From Litoribacter populi (GTDB lineage: Bacteria > Bacteroidota > Bacteroidia > Cytophagales > Cyclobacteriaceae), in contig NZ_VMKN01000001.1 of the NCBI RefSeq assembly GCF_007483685.1, positions 1,378,297-1,442,296 of the forward strand: 64,000 bases of DNA. Direction: 5' to 3'. Of the stretch, positions 49,623 to 59,825 are shown piece by piece. Made by a program: the position numbers and the translations under genes. The notes below the pieces were generated by a model, which saw only the letters and a program-made list of their open reading frames with translations, ran no database searches and was not told the DNA's origin. Within the stretch, counting starts at the first letter, position 1. Every line of letters starts with the position of its first letter.

Positions 49623-50558
49623 TCACTTCAGCAAATCCCTGATAAACCGGGGAGTCCTCGGATCGCCTTCGAAGAATTCCCCCCCTTTACCCAGGCTCAA
49701 TGCCCACCGGTCCAGCCATGATATGCCCCAGTCGCCGTACTTGCTGATGGGGGTATTGAAGGCTGGGTCTTCTAATGCCTCTTCCAGGGAAATAAAGGTG
49801 TACCCGTTTTGGCGGTACATTTCTGCCAATGCATCCAGGAAATCGGCATTGAGTGCGTTGGCATGTAAAAGTAGGATTTGCTTGATGTTCCGGTCAAACA
49901 GTTTGTTCGACATTTGCTGGTAGTACAACAGCTTTTTCTCCATGTACCGGATATAGGCCGAACCGACTTTCGATTGCAGGCCTTCATCTTCCGAGGCTAG
50001 GGCCTTGTCATAGGCGGCGGCAAAGAGGTAGTCTTCATTATCAATGGTTACCGGGGCTTCCTGATACCCATGTGAAGCGAGAAAAAGGTTGAGTGAATCA
50101 TGTGCTGCTTTGCTGCGGCCAATCCGCAGGTAGGGGTGGCGGAAATACTTATAATGCCTTCCAAACTCCTCCAAAAGGGGTTTGGCCACCCTTTCTCCTT
50201 GGAGGATATCTTGGGTGTATTTCTCAAAACCGACCTGATGGTAATTGGCATGAGAGAAGGTATGGTTGCCCAATTCAAAGCCTTGTGCCAGCCATTCCTT
50301 CAACAGCCCCACCCTTTGTTCATCTAGGGATCCTTCTTGGTAAAGCTTGGTTTCATTGACGAAACCAATGGCCGGGATATCGTTTTCCTTGAGCGTTTCC
50401 AGTAGTTTGGCCGTCATCATTTGCTGGAACCCTATATCTTGATGGGAGTAGGGGACAAAGGTAAGGTCATCAAAAGTGAAGCACACCTCATGGTTTTGGC
50501 TCCAGGAGATGGAGATGATGAAGCTAAAAAACAGTACTAGCAGGGGTTTGTGAAACAT
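49623..50558 (-). CDS. Polysaccharide deacetylase (NodB-like)
   Basis: 311 residues. Signal peptide (FFSFIISISWSQN). NodB motifs: motif 1 TFDDLTF (Asp30, Asp31), motif 2 GNHTFSHANYH, motif 3 YFRHPYLRIG. The family removes N- or O-acetyl groups from chitin, peptidoglycan or exopolysaccharides. Periplasmic or surface location. Substrate cannot be told. Single gene. Confidence 0.85.
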   Translation of the reverse strand: MFHKPLLVLFFSFIISISWSQNHEVCFTFDDLTFVPYSHQDIGFQQMMTAKLLETLKENDIPAIGFVNETKLYQEGSLDEQRVGLLKEWLAQGFELGNHTFSHANYHQVGFEKYTQDILQGERVAKPLLEEFGRHYKYFRHPYLRIGRSKAAHDSLNLFLASHGYQEAPVTIDNEDYLFAAAYDKALASEDEGLQSKVGSAYIRYMEKKLLYYQQMSNKLFDRNIKQILLLHANALNADFLDALAEMYRQNGYTFISLEEALEDPAFNTPISKYGDWGISWLDRWALSLGKGGEFFEGDPRTPRFIRDLLK

Positions 50559-50673
50559 GGGGTTATATTTTTATCGTTATTTCAAATATAGTGAAGTAAA
50601 TCAGCTGGTTGATGCTTGAGGTAATCGGATTCAAAAGAATGTGCGGTAAATTAATTAAATATTATATCTGAGA

Positions 50674-50718
50674 AGCCCTTTCGGGGCTATCAAAATCCAT
50701 AGAGCGGTAGGCTCTATG
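50674..50718. repeat. Two tandem hairpins
   Basis: AGCCC/GGGCT (50674-50678, 50684-50688) and CATAGAGC/GCTCTATG (50698-50705, 50711-50718), each with a 5-nt loop. Located between the deacetylase and peptidase genes. They look like a small intergenic REP-type repeat. Function unknown. Confidence 0.5.
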
Positions 50719-50789
50719 TGTATCAATTCAAAGGACAGATAGCGTTTATAAAAGATTTTTTACGTTAATTAGGGCTCAATTTCTTACAT

Positions 50790-52253
50790 ATGAGCTTTCT
50801 TTTTATTCGTTCCCATTCCGCCTGGGTATGCCTGGCCATTTCTCTTTTCCTCATGTTGTCGCAACAATCCCTTTCAGCACAAAGCTGTTCCTGTGAGGAA
50901 TCCCTGGATGCTTTGGCTGTTGGTGTAGAGCAGAATTATTCCCTGTTTAGGTTCAAAGTGACGGATCAAAACCGGGAGGTGTATGAGGCATTCACCGCCG
51001 TCATGAAGCAGCAAGCGGGAGCTGCCTCGGGTTTTGAGGAGTGCAAACAGGTCCTCAATACCTGGCTGGGCTTTTTTAGGGATGGACACATGTGGTTGAA
51101 TTTTCAGGAAGAAGCAGGGGAGAAAGTTTTTGAGCGGGTTGCCTTGGGGGAAGAAGACTTCAAGAGCAGTTATCTGGCAGCAGCAGGGGAGCAGGAAGAT
51201 CTCCTTGGTATCTGGGAAAGCGGGAGCTACCGGGTGGCCATTATAGCCGAAGCGGATCCGGGCGGCAAAAACAGGGATTTTATCGGTGTTATCCTGGGGA
51301 GTGAAAACCCGGACTGGCAGCCCGGTGAGGTGAAGTTTACCCTTCAAAAGGTGTACGGCAATGATTACAAAGCCACTTTTTTCATGGGAGATCATTCACC
51401 CAAAGCGGTAGAATCAAAGTTGAAGCATGGGGGGCTGCTACAATTTGAAGGCTTGAACGATTGGGATAAGGTCTGGCCAGGAAACCGTGTGGCGCAAAAG
51501 AAGCAACCCGAGGCAATGGCCTATGAGGGCTTTCATTTTGAAATACTGGACGGTGGCATTCCTTATTTTAGGTTTCCCGGCTTTATGCCTTCCTCCAATG
51601 AAAGCCTGAGAAAGGTGCTGGAGGAGTACCATGGGCAGTTAATTAAGGCTCCTTTCATGGTAATGGATGTGCGAAAGAACAGTGGTGGATATGATTCTGT
51701 CTATCACCCCTTGATGCCCTATATCCTGACCGGCCCCATCCAAATGCCCAACGTGTACCACTACCTGAGTGCCTACAACAAAACGCAGTTAGGTGTGGGA
51801 ATTACAGAAGAGGAAATCGATGAACTCGAGGACGAGGAGGATAAGGCGCTGTTGAGGCTCTTTTACAGCAGCATGGATACTTTGCTTGCCTTTGGAGGTG
51901 AATCCTATACTTATAGTCCCGATACCATCTATGCCAACCCCGTAAGAGTAGCTATCCTCACTAGTGATAAAACTATCAGTTCCGGAGAAACCTTTGTATT
52001 GAGGGCCAAAAAAAGTTCTAGGGTCACCGTCTATGGGCAAAATACGGCAGGGATAATCGATGGATTCAATGGTGCTGAACTGGAGTTGGGCTGTATGACG
52101 CTGAGGTATCCCTTGAGCGTGAGAGCGCTAGATGTAGATACCAATCCCATTGATCCCTACGGTATTGCTCCGGATGTCTATCTGGATAAATCGGTTGATG
52201 CCCTGGAATTTGCACTGCGGCATATGAGGCAGTTAGTAAGCGTTACGCAATAA
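50790..52253 (+). CDS. S41 family peptidase, paralogue 1
   Basis: 487 residues. Signal peptide (residues about 8-30, ending SLSAQS) then a domain with SGSYRVAIIAEADPG and PYFRFPGFMPSS, and the C-terminal S41 (tail-specific protease) fold: MDVRKNSGGYDS, TISSGETFVLRAK with the catalytic Ser, and QNTAGIIDGFNG. Likely periplasmic or secreted. Same architecture and about 45% similar to the gene at 60833. Confidence 0.85.
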   Translation: MSFLFIRSHSAWVCLAISLFLMLSQQSLSAQSCSCEESLDALAVGVEQNYSLFRFKVTDQNREVYEAFTAVMKQQAGAASGFEECKQVLNTWLGFFRDGHMWLNFQEEAGEKVFERVALGEEDFKSSYLAAAGEQEDLLGIWESGSYRVAIIAEADPGGKNRDFIGVILGSENPDWQPGEVKFTLQKVYGNDYKATFFMGDHSPKAVESKLKHGGLLQFEGLNDWDKVWPGNRVAQKKQPEAMAYEGFHFEILDGGIPYFRFPGFMPSSNESLRKVLEEYHGQLIKAPFMVMDVRKNSGGYDSVYHPLMPYILTGPIQMPNVYHYLSAYNKTQLGVGITEEEIDELEDEEDKALLRLFYSSMDTLLAFGGESYTYSPDTIYANPVRVAILTSDKTISSGETFVLRAKKSSRVTVYGQNTAGIIDGFNGAELELGCMTLRYPLSVRALDVDTNPIDPYGIAPDVYLDKSVDALEFALRHMRQLVSVTQ

Positions 52254-52540
52254 TGGGGGAGACTAATCGGGGGCCGGAAGGAGGCAAGTCTAGTTGGCTT
52301 CCCCGATTATTTCGGGATTACCCCGCGCCTAAGGGACGTTTACCCGGGCAACTTAATGACGTTTTGAGAATTCAAACGCACCATACAAGAAAGATAAGCC
52401 CATATCGGTATAAGTAGTTGGTAATTTCTCAAAATTATAGTAAAATTATACCCAGTTAAAAAACTAGATTTCTTTTTAAAACCTATTTTTCTACGCTTGG
52501 TTAGGTCAAGGATAAATAGATGCCATTTAAAATTTATGAG

Positions 52541-53050
52541 ATGAAAGGAATTCCCTTTGCACTGTTTATCCTTTGCATATTTTTCTCTTGCAGTGCCCAA
52601 ACAGAACAACAGCAGGAATATTTGAGGTGGATTGGCGATATCGCTCACGACCCAAAAGTGGATGAGGTTGATTTTGAAATTTGCGGGAGCGACAGCATGG
52701 TCTATCAATATTTCAGCCTTACCCACGAAGACCATATCAAGGAAGAGAAGCCCTACATCGAGGACTATTTTCTTAAAAACTACAATTCTGTAAACTTAGA
52801 TCAATCGGGCTGGATAAGGATCCGGTTCATCGTCAATTGCAAAGGTGAGGCTGGCCGGTTTAGGATGACGGAATCTGATGAGAATTATAAAGAAAGACCA
52901 TTCGACCAAAAGATCTCTGACCAACTCTTATCGCTGACAAAATCGCTGGACGCCTGGAATGGATTCGAAACTGCCGAACAACCCATTGACTATTACCAAT
53001 ACTTAGTGTTCAAAATCCACCAAGGTAGAATCGAAGAAATCCTGCCCTAA
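52541..53050 (+). CDS. Lipoprotein with TonB C-terminal-like domain
   Basis: 169 residues from ATG 52541 (MKGIPFALFILCIFF). Lipobox FFSC, then a domain with GWIRIRFIVNCKGEAGRFRM, the strand pattern of TonB C-terminal domains found in many Bacteroidota single-domain proteins. Ends with a conserved YYQYLVFKIHQG. Role unknown. 77 bp before the TPR gene. Confidence 0.6.
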   Translation: MKGIPFALFILCIFFSCSAQTEQQQEYLRWIGDIAHDPKVDEVDFEICGSDSMVYQYFSLTHEDHIKEEKPYIEDYFLKNYNSVNLDQSGWIRIRFIVNCKGEAGRFRMTESDENYKERPFDQKISDQLLSLTKSLDAWNGFETAEQPIDYYQYLVFKIHQGRIEEILP

Positions 53051-53127
53051 GTTAATTTGTTGATGGGAAAGAGACTTCGAGGTTTCATCGTGGGAAAACT
53101 TGATTTAGAAGAGTAAATTTTAACCTC

Positions 53128-53952
53128 ATGAAATATTCGCTTACCGCTATGCTATTCCTCTTGGTTTTAGCTACTTCACTTGCCCAGCCAAACTGCAACT
53201 ATTTCAAACTGAACGGTGAAATGAAGCGGTATGAAGCCTGTTTGGAAGCCGAAAAAGCTGCAGGCCATTATCAGTTCAGCAAGGAATACCAACAGGTATT
53301 TGACAGGGTTATCCAGATGGATCCTACCTGGGCCTATCCCTACAGGGCAAAATCTGTGGCTTATCTCAAAAGCGGAGACTTTATTGAATGGAAAAAGCTC
53401 ATTGATAAGGCTGTGGAATATGATACCTTAGGCTATCTTGAATATCGGGGTTGGTGCAGGTATCAGTTTTTCAGAGATTACAAAGGTGCCATTGAAGACC
53501 TTTTGCTTTTGAAAAAATTGACCAACAATGATATGGGAATATCTGTAAATGGCCATTACCATCTGGACATCGCCTTGGCACTCTGCTATAAGGCTATTGG
53601 AAAGACCGATTTGGCTATTGATCTTATTCTGGAAAAGCTTGGGGATGAAACATATTTTGTTGGAGTATATGACCAACTGCATCTGGGGGTAATGTACCTG
53701 GAAAAAGGAAATTACGCCAAGGCCATTGAATTTCTGGACAAACAGAAAAAGATAAACGACCTATCAGAAAACAGATACTATGCTGCACTTGCCCATAAGG
53801 CCTTAAACCAAAAAGAGGCCTATGTAGAAAACCTGTCCCTCGCTCGTGAATACTACCAAAACAAACAAAGGATGCACGACGTCTATACCCATCATATGGA
53901 TAAGGTATATATGAGTACGATTGAAAATGAGGAGCGAAATGGTGCCAATTAA
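53128..53952 (+). CDS. Exported TPR protein
   Basis: 274 residues. Signal peptide (MLFLLVLATSLAQP) then four to five TPR-like helix pairs (FDRVIQMDPTWAYPYRAKSVAYLKSGDF, ALALCYKAIGKTDLAIDLIL, LHLGVMYLEKGNYAKAIEFLDKQ). Protein-binding scaffold in the periplasm; partner unknown. Confidence 0.75.
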   Translation: MKYSLTAMLFLLVLATSLAQPNCNYFKLNGEMKRYEACLEAEKAAGHYQFSKEYQQVFDRVIQMDPTWAYPYRAKSVAYLKSGDFIEWKKLIDKAVEYDTLGYLEYRGWCRYQFFRDYKGAIEDLLLLKKLTNNDMGISVNGHYHLDIALALCYKAIGKTDLAIDLILEKLGDETYFVGVYDQLHLGVMYLEKGNYAKAIEFLDKQKKINDLSENRYYAALAHKALNQKEAYVENLSLAREYYQNKQRMHDVYTHHMDKVYMSTIENEERNGAN

Positions 53953-54134
53953 CTGATTGTTTGACATCCGAGTGATAAATTTTCACCCACTAAAAGCCAG
54001 CTCTAAGCTTTCGAAACTCAAGCAACAACAGGAATCGTTTTAGTCGAAAATAACCCCGCCTTCGTCTAAAAGAATTGCTGCCCGGGTGGATTGGTCCTTA
54101 ATTCGGATATTCAATTATTTTAAATCTTTTGGTC

Positions 54135-56564
54135 ATGAAAAAAGCTGGCTTTTCGGCGCTGTTGTTTGTGTATTGTTGTTTTTGTTTAGGGTTTGAGATT
54201 ATGGCTCAGGGGCAGATTCAGGGGCGGATATTGGAATCCGGGGCCTCGGGGGCGGCCTTTGCGACCGTTACGCTGCTGAACGCTGCAGATAGCAGTATGG
54301 CAAAAGGTGCCATTACGGACGAAAACGGAATTTTTCTGCTTCAGCAGGTAAGTTCGGGAAGTTATCTCCTTTCGGTTTCTTCGGTAGGTTTCATGCCCTA
54401 TGTAGGAAGTCCTTTTGGGTTTAATGCCAACCAGACTCCGCTTAAAATGAAGGAAATCATTTTAAGCCAAACTGAATTAGGCTTGGATGAGGTGGTGGTC
54501 AGTGCGCAAAGACCAGTGGTGGAGCGGAAATCCGACAGGTTTGTGATGGATGTGACGGCCAGTTCCTTCCAGGCGGAAAACCTGCTGGATATCTTCAGGG
54601 CCCTGCCTTTTGTGCAGGTACAGGGCGAGGGCATTTCCATCAACGGTAAGGCAGGCATCCTGATCGTGCTGGACAATGTCCAGATGCCGGGTGCCACCAT
54701 GAGTTCCATCCTGGAAACAATGACCGGGGATGAAATCGAGAACATTGAATTCATTACCAACCCCTCCTCCCGATATCCTTCCAACATCAACTCAGTCATC
54801 AAAATCACTACCAAAAAATCGAAGAACTATGGCCTTTCGGGTACTGCCAGGACCACCCTGTCGCAAGGCAGAAGGTTCAGGTCCAGTACCGGGGTACAAT
54901 TGACCTATAGGAAGGAAAAATGGCTGGTGGACCTCAACCTTACCTATGGCTTGCAGGATTGGCTTTTTACAAGAGAGGGGCACCGTTTGTTTGCTGTAGA
55001 TGGTACCGAAATGGCTATTAGTGAGTCCAGCGAAGGGTCTACCTTGTCCGGAAGATTGGGACTTAGAGGGAGATTTGAATATTACCTCAACAAAAACCAC
55101 AAGATAGGTTTCCAAAACTTCAATTCTTTAAGGTCAATTCAAGAGGGATCATTTAATAGGCAGACACTTCGGTTTTCTGAAAGGCCCCATCAGAGTCCCG
55201 ATTCTTTGCTGGTGTCGCATATGGTCAATTCCGGTCACCGGACTTCAGAGAATTACAGTTTTTATTATTCAGGCCAATTGGACAGCTTGGGCAAGCAGTT
55301 GGATGTGGTTTTTACCTATTCCCCATTGGCCGTTGATGAACTGGATGTAATGAGACAGCAGGATATCATTTCTCCCGAGGGACAGGTTTTGACTCCTTTG
55401 AGAAGATTCAGAAACAGGAATGTCTCCAATGCGGAGATTCTTGTGACGCAGGTGGACTTGGATTTGCCTTTCCATAATGGCTGGCAGGCAACAGCAGGCA
55501 CTAAGCTTGCCTTTTCCACCAACAATACCCGTCCTACCCAGGAACTGTTGACCCCAACTGGATATGTAGTGGACGAGGCCTTTACTTTCAGCAATAATTT
55601 TGAGGAAAATATCTTGGCTGCATATGGCAATGTGAATAAAAGCTTTGGGAAAACCCAGTTGAGTGCCGGATTGAGAATGGAGCATTCCACCATGCTGGTG
55701 AGGGATTTGAAAACACAAACCGAAATCGTCAACAGAAAGCTGACGGATTTCTTCCCGACCTTCCAACTGACCAGACCCATGTCAGAGCATTGGGTACTGT
55801 CAGCCAACTACCGGGAAACCATCAACAGGCCCGGATTTAATTCCCTGACTCCATTTCAGGTTTATGTGGATGACTATACCAATGTATCCGGCAATCCAAG
55901 GCTGAGACCCCAGTACAACAGGTCCTTCAGTGTGAACAGTGTCATTAAAAACAACCTTTTCGTTGAGCTGGAATACCAAAAGCAGGTGGATGCGAGCACG
56001 AACCTGCCTGTCTTCAACAACGGGGCTTTTGTCCTGAGCCCCACTAATTTCAATTTGGATTATTATAGTACCACAATAAATTATAGTTTTGATTTCACGA
56101 ACTGGTGGTCCGGAAGTGTGTTTGGCATGGGAGCGATTTACAACGGGGAAATATATGAACAGGCTTTCGAAAACCTGTCCATTCCCAGGAGTTTTTTCCA
56201 GACCTATGGTTTCAACAATACTATCAGTCTTCCCAAGGGCATGAGCCTGGATTTGGCATATAGTATCCAAGAGCCTTTTGATTATGGGTTGGTGAGGACC
56301 GTCAGAAGCCAGTACACCAGGATAGCCTTAAAAGGGAACCTGCTGGACAATAATCTACAATATGTGATTTCCGGGCTGGATTTGTTCAGGACCAGCTTTG
56401 ATGGGGGAGAGGTTACTTCCTACAATGGCTTTCTGCGGTCTAGGGAATACCATGACGCCAGGAGGGTGCAGCTGGGATTGGTCTATAAGTTTGGAAAGAA
56501 AACCGTCAAAGGGGCTAATAGTCAAAAACTAGGCAACGAGGATGTGATCAATCGGGCTAATTAA
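54135..56564 (+). CDS. Outer-membrane beta-barrel receptor (TonB-dependent receptor-like)
   Basis: 809 residues from ATG 54135. Signal peptide, then a CarboxypepD-regulatory-like domain (GQIQGRILESGASGAAFATVTLL...SSGSYLLSVSSVGF), a plug (VVVSAQRPVVERKSDRFVMDV) and a barrel of the outer-membrane beta-barrel family. The plug and lack of a clear TonB box suggest a signalling-type receptor rather than a SusC. It directly precedes the three LytS kinases and the LytTR regulator (35 bp gap), so it may be their target or their sensor. Confidence 0.85.
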   Translation: MKKAGFSALLFVYCCFCLGFEIMAQGQIQGRILESGASGAAFATVTLLNAADSSMAKGAITDENGIFLLQQVSSGSYLLSVSSVGFMPYVGSPFGFNANQTPLKMKEIILSQTELGLDEVVVSAQRPVVERKSDRFVMDVTASSFQAENLLDIFRALPFVQVQGEGISINGKAGILIVLDNVQMPGATMSSILETMTGDEIENIEFITNPSSRYPSNINSVIKITTKKSKNYGLSGTARTTLSQGRRFRSSTGVQLTYRKEKWLVDLNLTYGLQDWLFTREGHRLFAVDGTEMAISESSEGSTLSGRLGLRGRFEYYLNKNHKIGFQNFNSLRSIQEGSFNRQTLRFSERPHQSPDSLLVSHMVNSGHRTSENYSFYYSGQLDSLGKQLDVVFTYSPLAVDELDVMRQQDIISPEGQVLTPLRRFRNRNVSNAEILVTQVDLDLPFHNGWQATAGTKLAFSTNNTRPTQELLTPTGYVVDEAFTFSNNFEENILAAYGNVNKSFGKTQLSAGLRMEHSTMLVRDLKTQTEIVNRKLTDFFPTFQLTRPMSEHWVLSANYRETINRPGFNSLTPFQVYVDDYTNVSGNPRLRPQYNRSFSVNSVIKNNLFVELEYQKQVDASTNLPVFNNGAFVLSPTNFNLDYYSTTINYSFDFTNWWSGSVFGMGAIYNGEIYEQAFENLSIPRSFFQTYGFNNTISLPKGMSLDLAYSIQEPFDYGLVRTVRSQYTRIALKGNLLDNNLQYVISGLDLFRTSFDGGEVTSYNGFLRSREYHDARRVQLGLVYKFGKKTVKGANSQKLGNEDVINRAN

Positions 56565-56599
56565 GTTGGGAAGAAAATACACTGATAATATTGATTTAA

Positions 56600-57694
56600 G
56601 TGGTAGAAACATTAAAAAACAATTTCCCCGTTTTTTCGGGTGTTAACAATTCCAGGGGCTGGTATTTAGGCTCCTGGATTTTAATTTTCCTCATCTGGAT
56701 ATGGAATATTTCGATTTTGTTCAAGGCGGAATACTTGAGTCAGCTCACCTTGCTGTATACCATCTTTGTATTCTCCCTTATTCTTTTAAACCATTATTTT
56801 TTGTTTAATTGGGGGGAAAAGCTTTTGCACAGAAAATATCATATTACTTATATTTTTATGTTAATCCTGCTTTTTGGTTTGTCATATATTGCTCCCTTGT
56901 CCCTAGAATTTTTTGCAGGGCAGTTTCCTGAATATACTCATATGGCAGTGCTCAGCCAGCGGTACGGTATACGCTCATTTTCTGATGTTTTTTCTCTTCT
57001 ACCATTTATCTGGGTTTTAACATCAGTCCTTTTTGGTAATATTATGACGGCTACGTTTGAAGCATTTATCAGAAACTATGAGACCAATAAAAGGAATATC
57101 TTACTTCAAAAGGAGAAGACAGAGATTGAACTGAATTTCTTGAAAGCCCAGTTTCACCCCCACTTCCTTTTCAATACGCTGAACAACATTTACGGCTTGG
57201 TCATGGAGAATGAGCAAGCGGGTGAAGCAGTATTGAAAATGTCTGATTTGCTAAGGTTTTCCCTGTATGAGAGCGAGGAAGACAGCATCCCCCTTAGCAG
57301 GGAAATCCAGTTTTTGGAAGATTATATCCATTTGGAAAGAATCCGGCATCACGAGCATGTCACCATTGATTTTGAAGTAAAAGTAGAAGATCAGGAATCG
57401 CCTATTGCTCCCCTTTTGTTGATCACTTTTGTGGAAAATGCCTTCAAGCATGGAGTGAACAACAGTATCCGTAATTCTTGGGTGAATATATGCTTAATGC
57501 AAAAGGGAAATACCATTGCTTTTGAAGTGTCCAATAGTAAACCTGCCCAAAGCAGTAAAGAAGAAGTGCCTGGAGGCATAGGCCTCGAAAATGTAAAACG
57601 AAGGCTGACCCTCCTTTATCCTCAAAAATATGAACTTGTGGTATCCGACAAGAAGGGTGTTTTTTCCTTAGCATTAAAATTGGCTACAACATGA
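56600..57694 (+). CDS. LytS-type sensor histidine kinase 1
   Basis: 364 residues from GTG 56600. Four membrane segments in the first 160 residues, then the His_kinase (LytS/YehU) domain with FHPHFLFNTLNNIYGLV (His188) and a HATPase part (GGIGLENVKRRLTLLYP). Stop overlaps the next ATG as ATGA. The closely similar catalytic parts of kinases 1-3 point to tandem duplication with diverging sensor parts. Confidence 0.9.
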   Translation: MVETLKNNFPVFSGVNNSRGWYLGSWILIFLIWIWNISILFKAEYLSQLTLLYTIFVFSLILLNHYFLFNWGEKLLHRKYHITYIFMLILLFGLSYIAPLSLEFFAGQFPEYTHMAVLSQRYGIRSFSDVFSLLPFIWVLTSVLFGNIMTATFEAFIRNYETNKRNILLQKEKTEIELNFLKAQFHPHFLFNTLNNIYGLVMENEQAGEAVLKMSDLLRFSLYESEEDSIPLSREIQFLEDYIHLERIRHHEHVTIDFEVKVEDQESPIAPLLLITFVENAFKHGVNNSIRNSWVNICLMQKGNTIAFEVSNSKPAQSSKEEVPGGIGLENVKRRLTLLYPQKYELVVSDKKGVFSLALKLATT

Positions 57695-58755
57695 AGTGGG
57701 TCGGAAAAAACATGAGGCAAGCCCAAATTGGGCTATTGGTAGTGCTTTGGGTGTTAATAGGGACCAATGTACAGCTTATCTTTGAAGTCCCTTTTTATGA
57801 CTTCCCGGTGTTGGTGTACTCCATCTACATCTTATGTCTGGTATTGTTTAATTTTTGGGTTTCCTATAAAATTTTTCATGTGCCCATTATATGGGTGAGG
57901 GTACTGCTGTTGCTGATTGTATCAACACTCCTTTACGGAATTGGTTTTTTCCTCCTCGTATTCCCTTTAAAATATTTTATCCAAATATATGCTGATATTC
58001 CTATGGTGGTCAGATGGCATGAGAGGGCTTTCGTAAATGCACATGAAAACTTGTTTAGTTTGGTCAGTGTGGGCTGGATGATTGAATTCATTTACTTCCC
58101 TTTCATCCTTTATTCCTGTGGTTTTATGATGATGAAGCATATGGCTGCAGTCAATAAGAAGGCAGACCTATTGGTATTGAATGCAGGCTTGGAACTTGAA
58201 AACCTGAAGAACCAATTCCACCCGCACTTTCTTTTCAACACCCTCAACAATATTTACGGTTTGGTCATGACCAACGAGCAAGCGGGTGATGCAGTCTTGA
58301 AGTTATCCGGGCTTTTGAGGTTTTCCTTATATGAAAGCAAGGAAGACCGCATACCGCTCAGCAGGGAAATCCGGTTTTTGGAAGATTATATCCATTTGGA
58401 GAAAATCCGGCATCACGAGCATGTATCTATAGATTTTGAGGTGACAGTGGAAGATGATGATTCTCCTATTGCTCCCCTTTTGCTGATCACTTTTGTAGAG
58501 AATGCCTTTAAGCATGGGGTGAACAGCAGTATCCGTAATTCCTGGGTTAAAATTAATTTGAGGCAACAGGAAAACATCATAACCTTTGAAGTGTCCAACA
58601 GTAAACCTGCCAAAGGAAGTAAAAAAGAAGGGCCAGGAGGCATAGGCCTTGAAAATGTAAAGCGAAGGCTGACGCTGCTTTATCCCCAAAAGCATGAGCT
58701 TGTGGTGTCCGATCAGCAGGAGGTTTTTTCCCTAACATTTAAAATTACTACATGA
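57691..58755 (+). CDS. LytS-type sensor histidine kinase 2
   Basis: 354 residues. Membrane segments in the N-terminal 150 residues differ from kinase 1. FHPHFLFNTLNNIYGLVM and GGIGLENVKRRLTLLYP are kept. Translationally coupled with its neighbours through ATGA overlaps at both ends. Confidence 0.9.
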   Translation: MKWVGKNMRQAQIGLLVVLWVLIGTNVQLIFEVPFYDFPVLVYSIYILCLVLFNFWVSYKIFHVPIIWVRVLLLLIVSTLLYGIGFFLLVFPLKYFIQIYADIPMVVRWHERAFVNAHENLFSLVSVGWMIEFIYFPFILYSCGFMMMKHMAAVNKKADLLVLNAGLELENLKNQFHPHFLFNTLNNIYGLVMTNEQAGDAVLKLSGLLRFSLYESKEDRIPLSREIRFLEDYIHLEKIRHHEHVSIDFEVTVEDDDSPIAPLLLITFVENAFKHGVNSSIRNSWVKINLRQQENIITFEVSNSKPAKGSKKEGPGGIGLENVKRRLTLLYPQKHELVVSDQQEVFSLTFKITT

Positions 58756-59825
58756 TGGGTTGGGTGGAAAAAGATTATAAACGAGCCCAAATTTGGTTCC
58801 TGATATTTCTTTGGGTTTTGATGACAGGCATGGCACAGGTAAGCCTCGGAATTCCACTTTATGACTTTCCCATTTGGGTGTTCTCCCTGTCTATCATGGG
58901 TCTTGTAATGTTGAATTTTTGGGCGCTCGATACCGTCCTTCGGGTGCCTAAAGTATGGGAGAGGGTATTTTTATTACTTATTGCTTCGACAATCCTATAC
59001 TTTATAAATTATTTTCTCACCGTCTACCCATTAAAATATTTCATGCAAATATATGCGGGTATTCCCCGGTTGGTCAGGTGGTATGGATTGGCTTATGTAG
59101 ATGCTTTTGACAAAGTGTTTACCCTTATCGGTTTTGCCTGGGTGAGTACCTATATTTATTTACCCCTTGTAATCTATACCTGTGGTTATGTCATGATGAA
59201 GCATATGGCTGCGGTCAAAAACAACGCAGACCTGATGGTATTGAACGCAGGCCTGGAGCTGGAAAACCTGAAGGCACAGTTCCACCCGCACTTTCTTTTC
59301 AATACCCTCAACAATATCTACGGCTTGGTGATGGAGAATGAGAAAGCCGGAGAGGCGGTGTTGAAGATGTCCGATTTGTTGAGATTTTCCCTGTATGAGA
59401 GCCAGGAGTCCAGCATTCCCCTTAGCCGGGAAATACAGTTTTTGGAAGATTATATACACCTGGAAAAAATCAGGCACCACGATCATGTGGCCATTGATTT
59501 TGATGTGAAAGTGACAAACATGGAAACTCCCATTGCTCCCCTCTTGCTGATCTCCTTTGTTGAAAATGCCTTCAAGCACGGGGTAAACAAAAGCATAGCA
59601 GCCTCCTGGGTCAAGATAAACCTCACCCAAGAAGGGAATTCGCTGAGCTTCGTTGTCTGCAATAGCATACCGCAAAACAAGCAACCGTTAGAAGTGGGAG
59701 GGATAGGACTCGAAAACGCGCAAAGAAGACTTGAACTGCTTTATCCAGAAAAACACACCTTTAAGGTTTCGGTGGAAGAAAATACTTTTAAAATAGCTTT
59801 AACTATAATTGACCATGGAAATTAA
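58752..59825 (+). CDS. LytS-type sensor histidine kinase 3
   Basis: 357 residues. The N-terminal membrane part resembles that of kinase 2 (YDFPIWVFSLSIMGLVMLNF against YDFPVLVYSIYILCLVLFNF). His_kinase motif FHPHFLFNTLNNIYGLV and GGIGLENAQRRLELLYP present. Overlaps the LytTR regulator by 11 bp. Confidence 0.9.
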   Translation: MMGWVEKDYKRAQIWFLIFLWVLMTGMAQVSLGIPLYDFPIWVFSLSIMGLVMLNFWALDTVLRVPKVWERVFLLLIASTILYFINYFLTVYPLKYFMQIYAGIPRLVRWYGLAYVDAFDKVFTLIGFAWVSTYIYLPLVIYTCGYVMMKHMAAVKNNADLMVLNAGLELENLKAQFHPHFLFNTLNNIYGLVMENEKAGEAVLKMSDLLRFSLYESQESSIPLSREIQFLEDYIHLEKIRHHDHVAIDFDVKVTNMETPIAPLLLISFVENAFKHGVNKSIAASWVKINLTQEGNSLSFVVCNSIPQNKQPLEVGGIGLENAQRRLELLYPEKHTFKVSVEENTFKIALTIIDHGN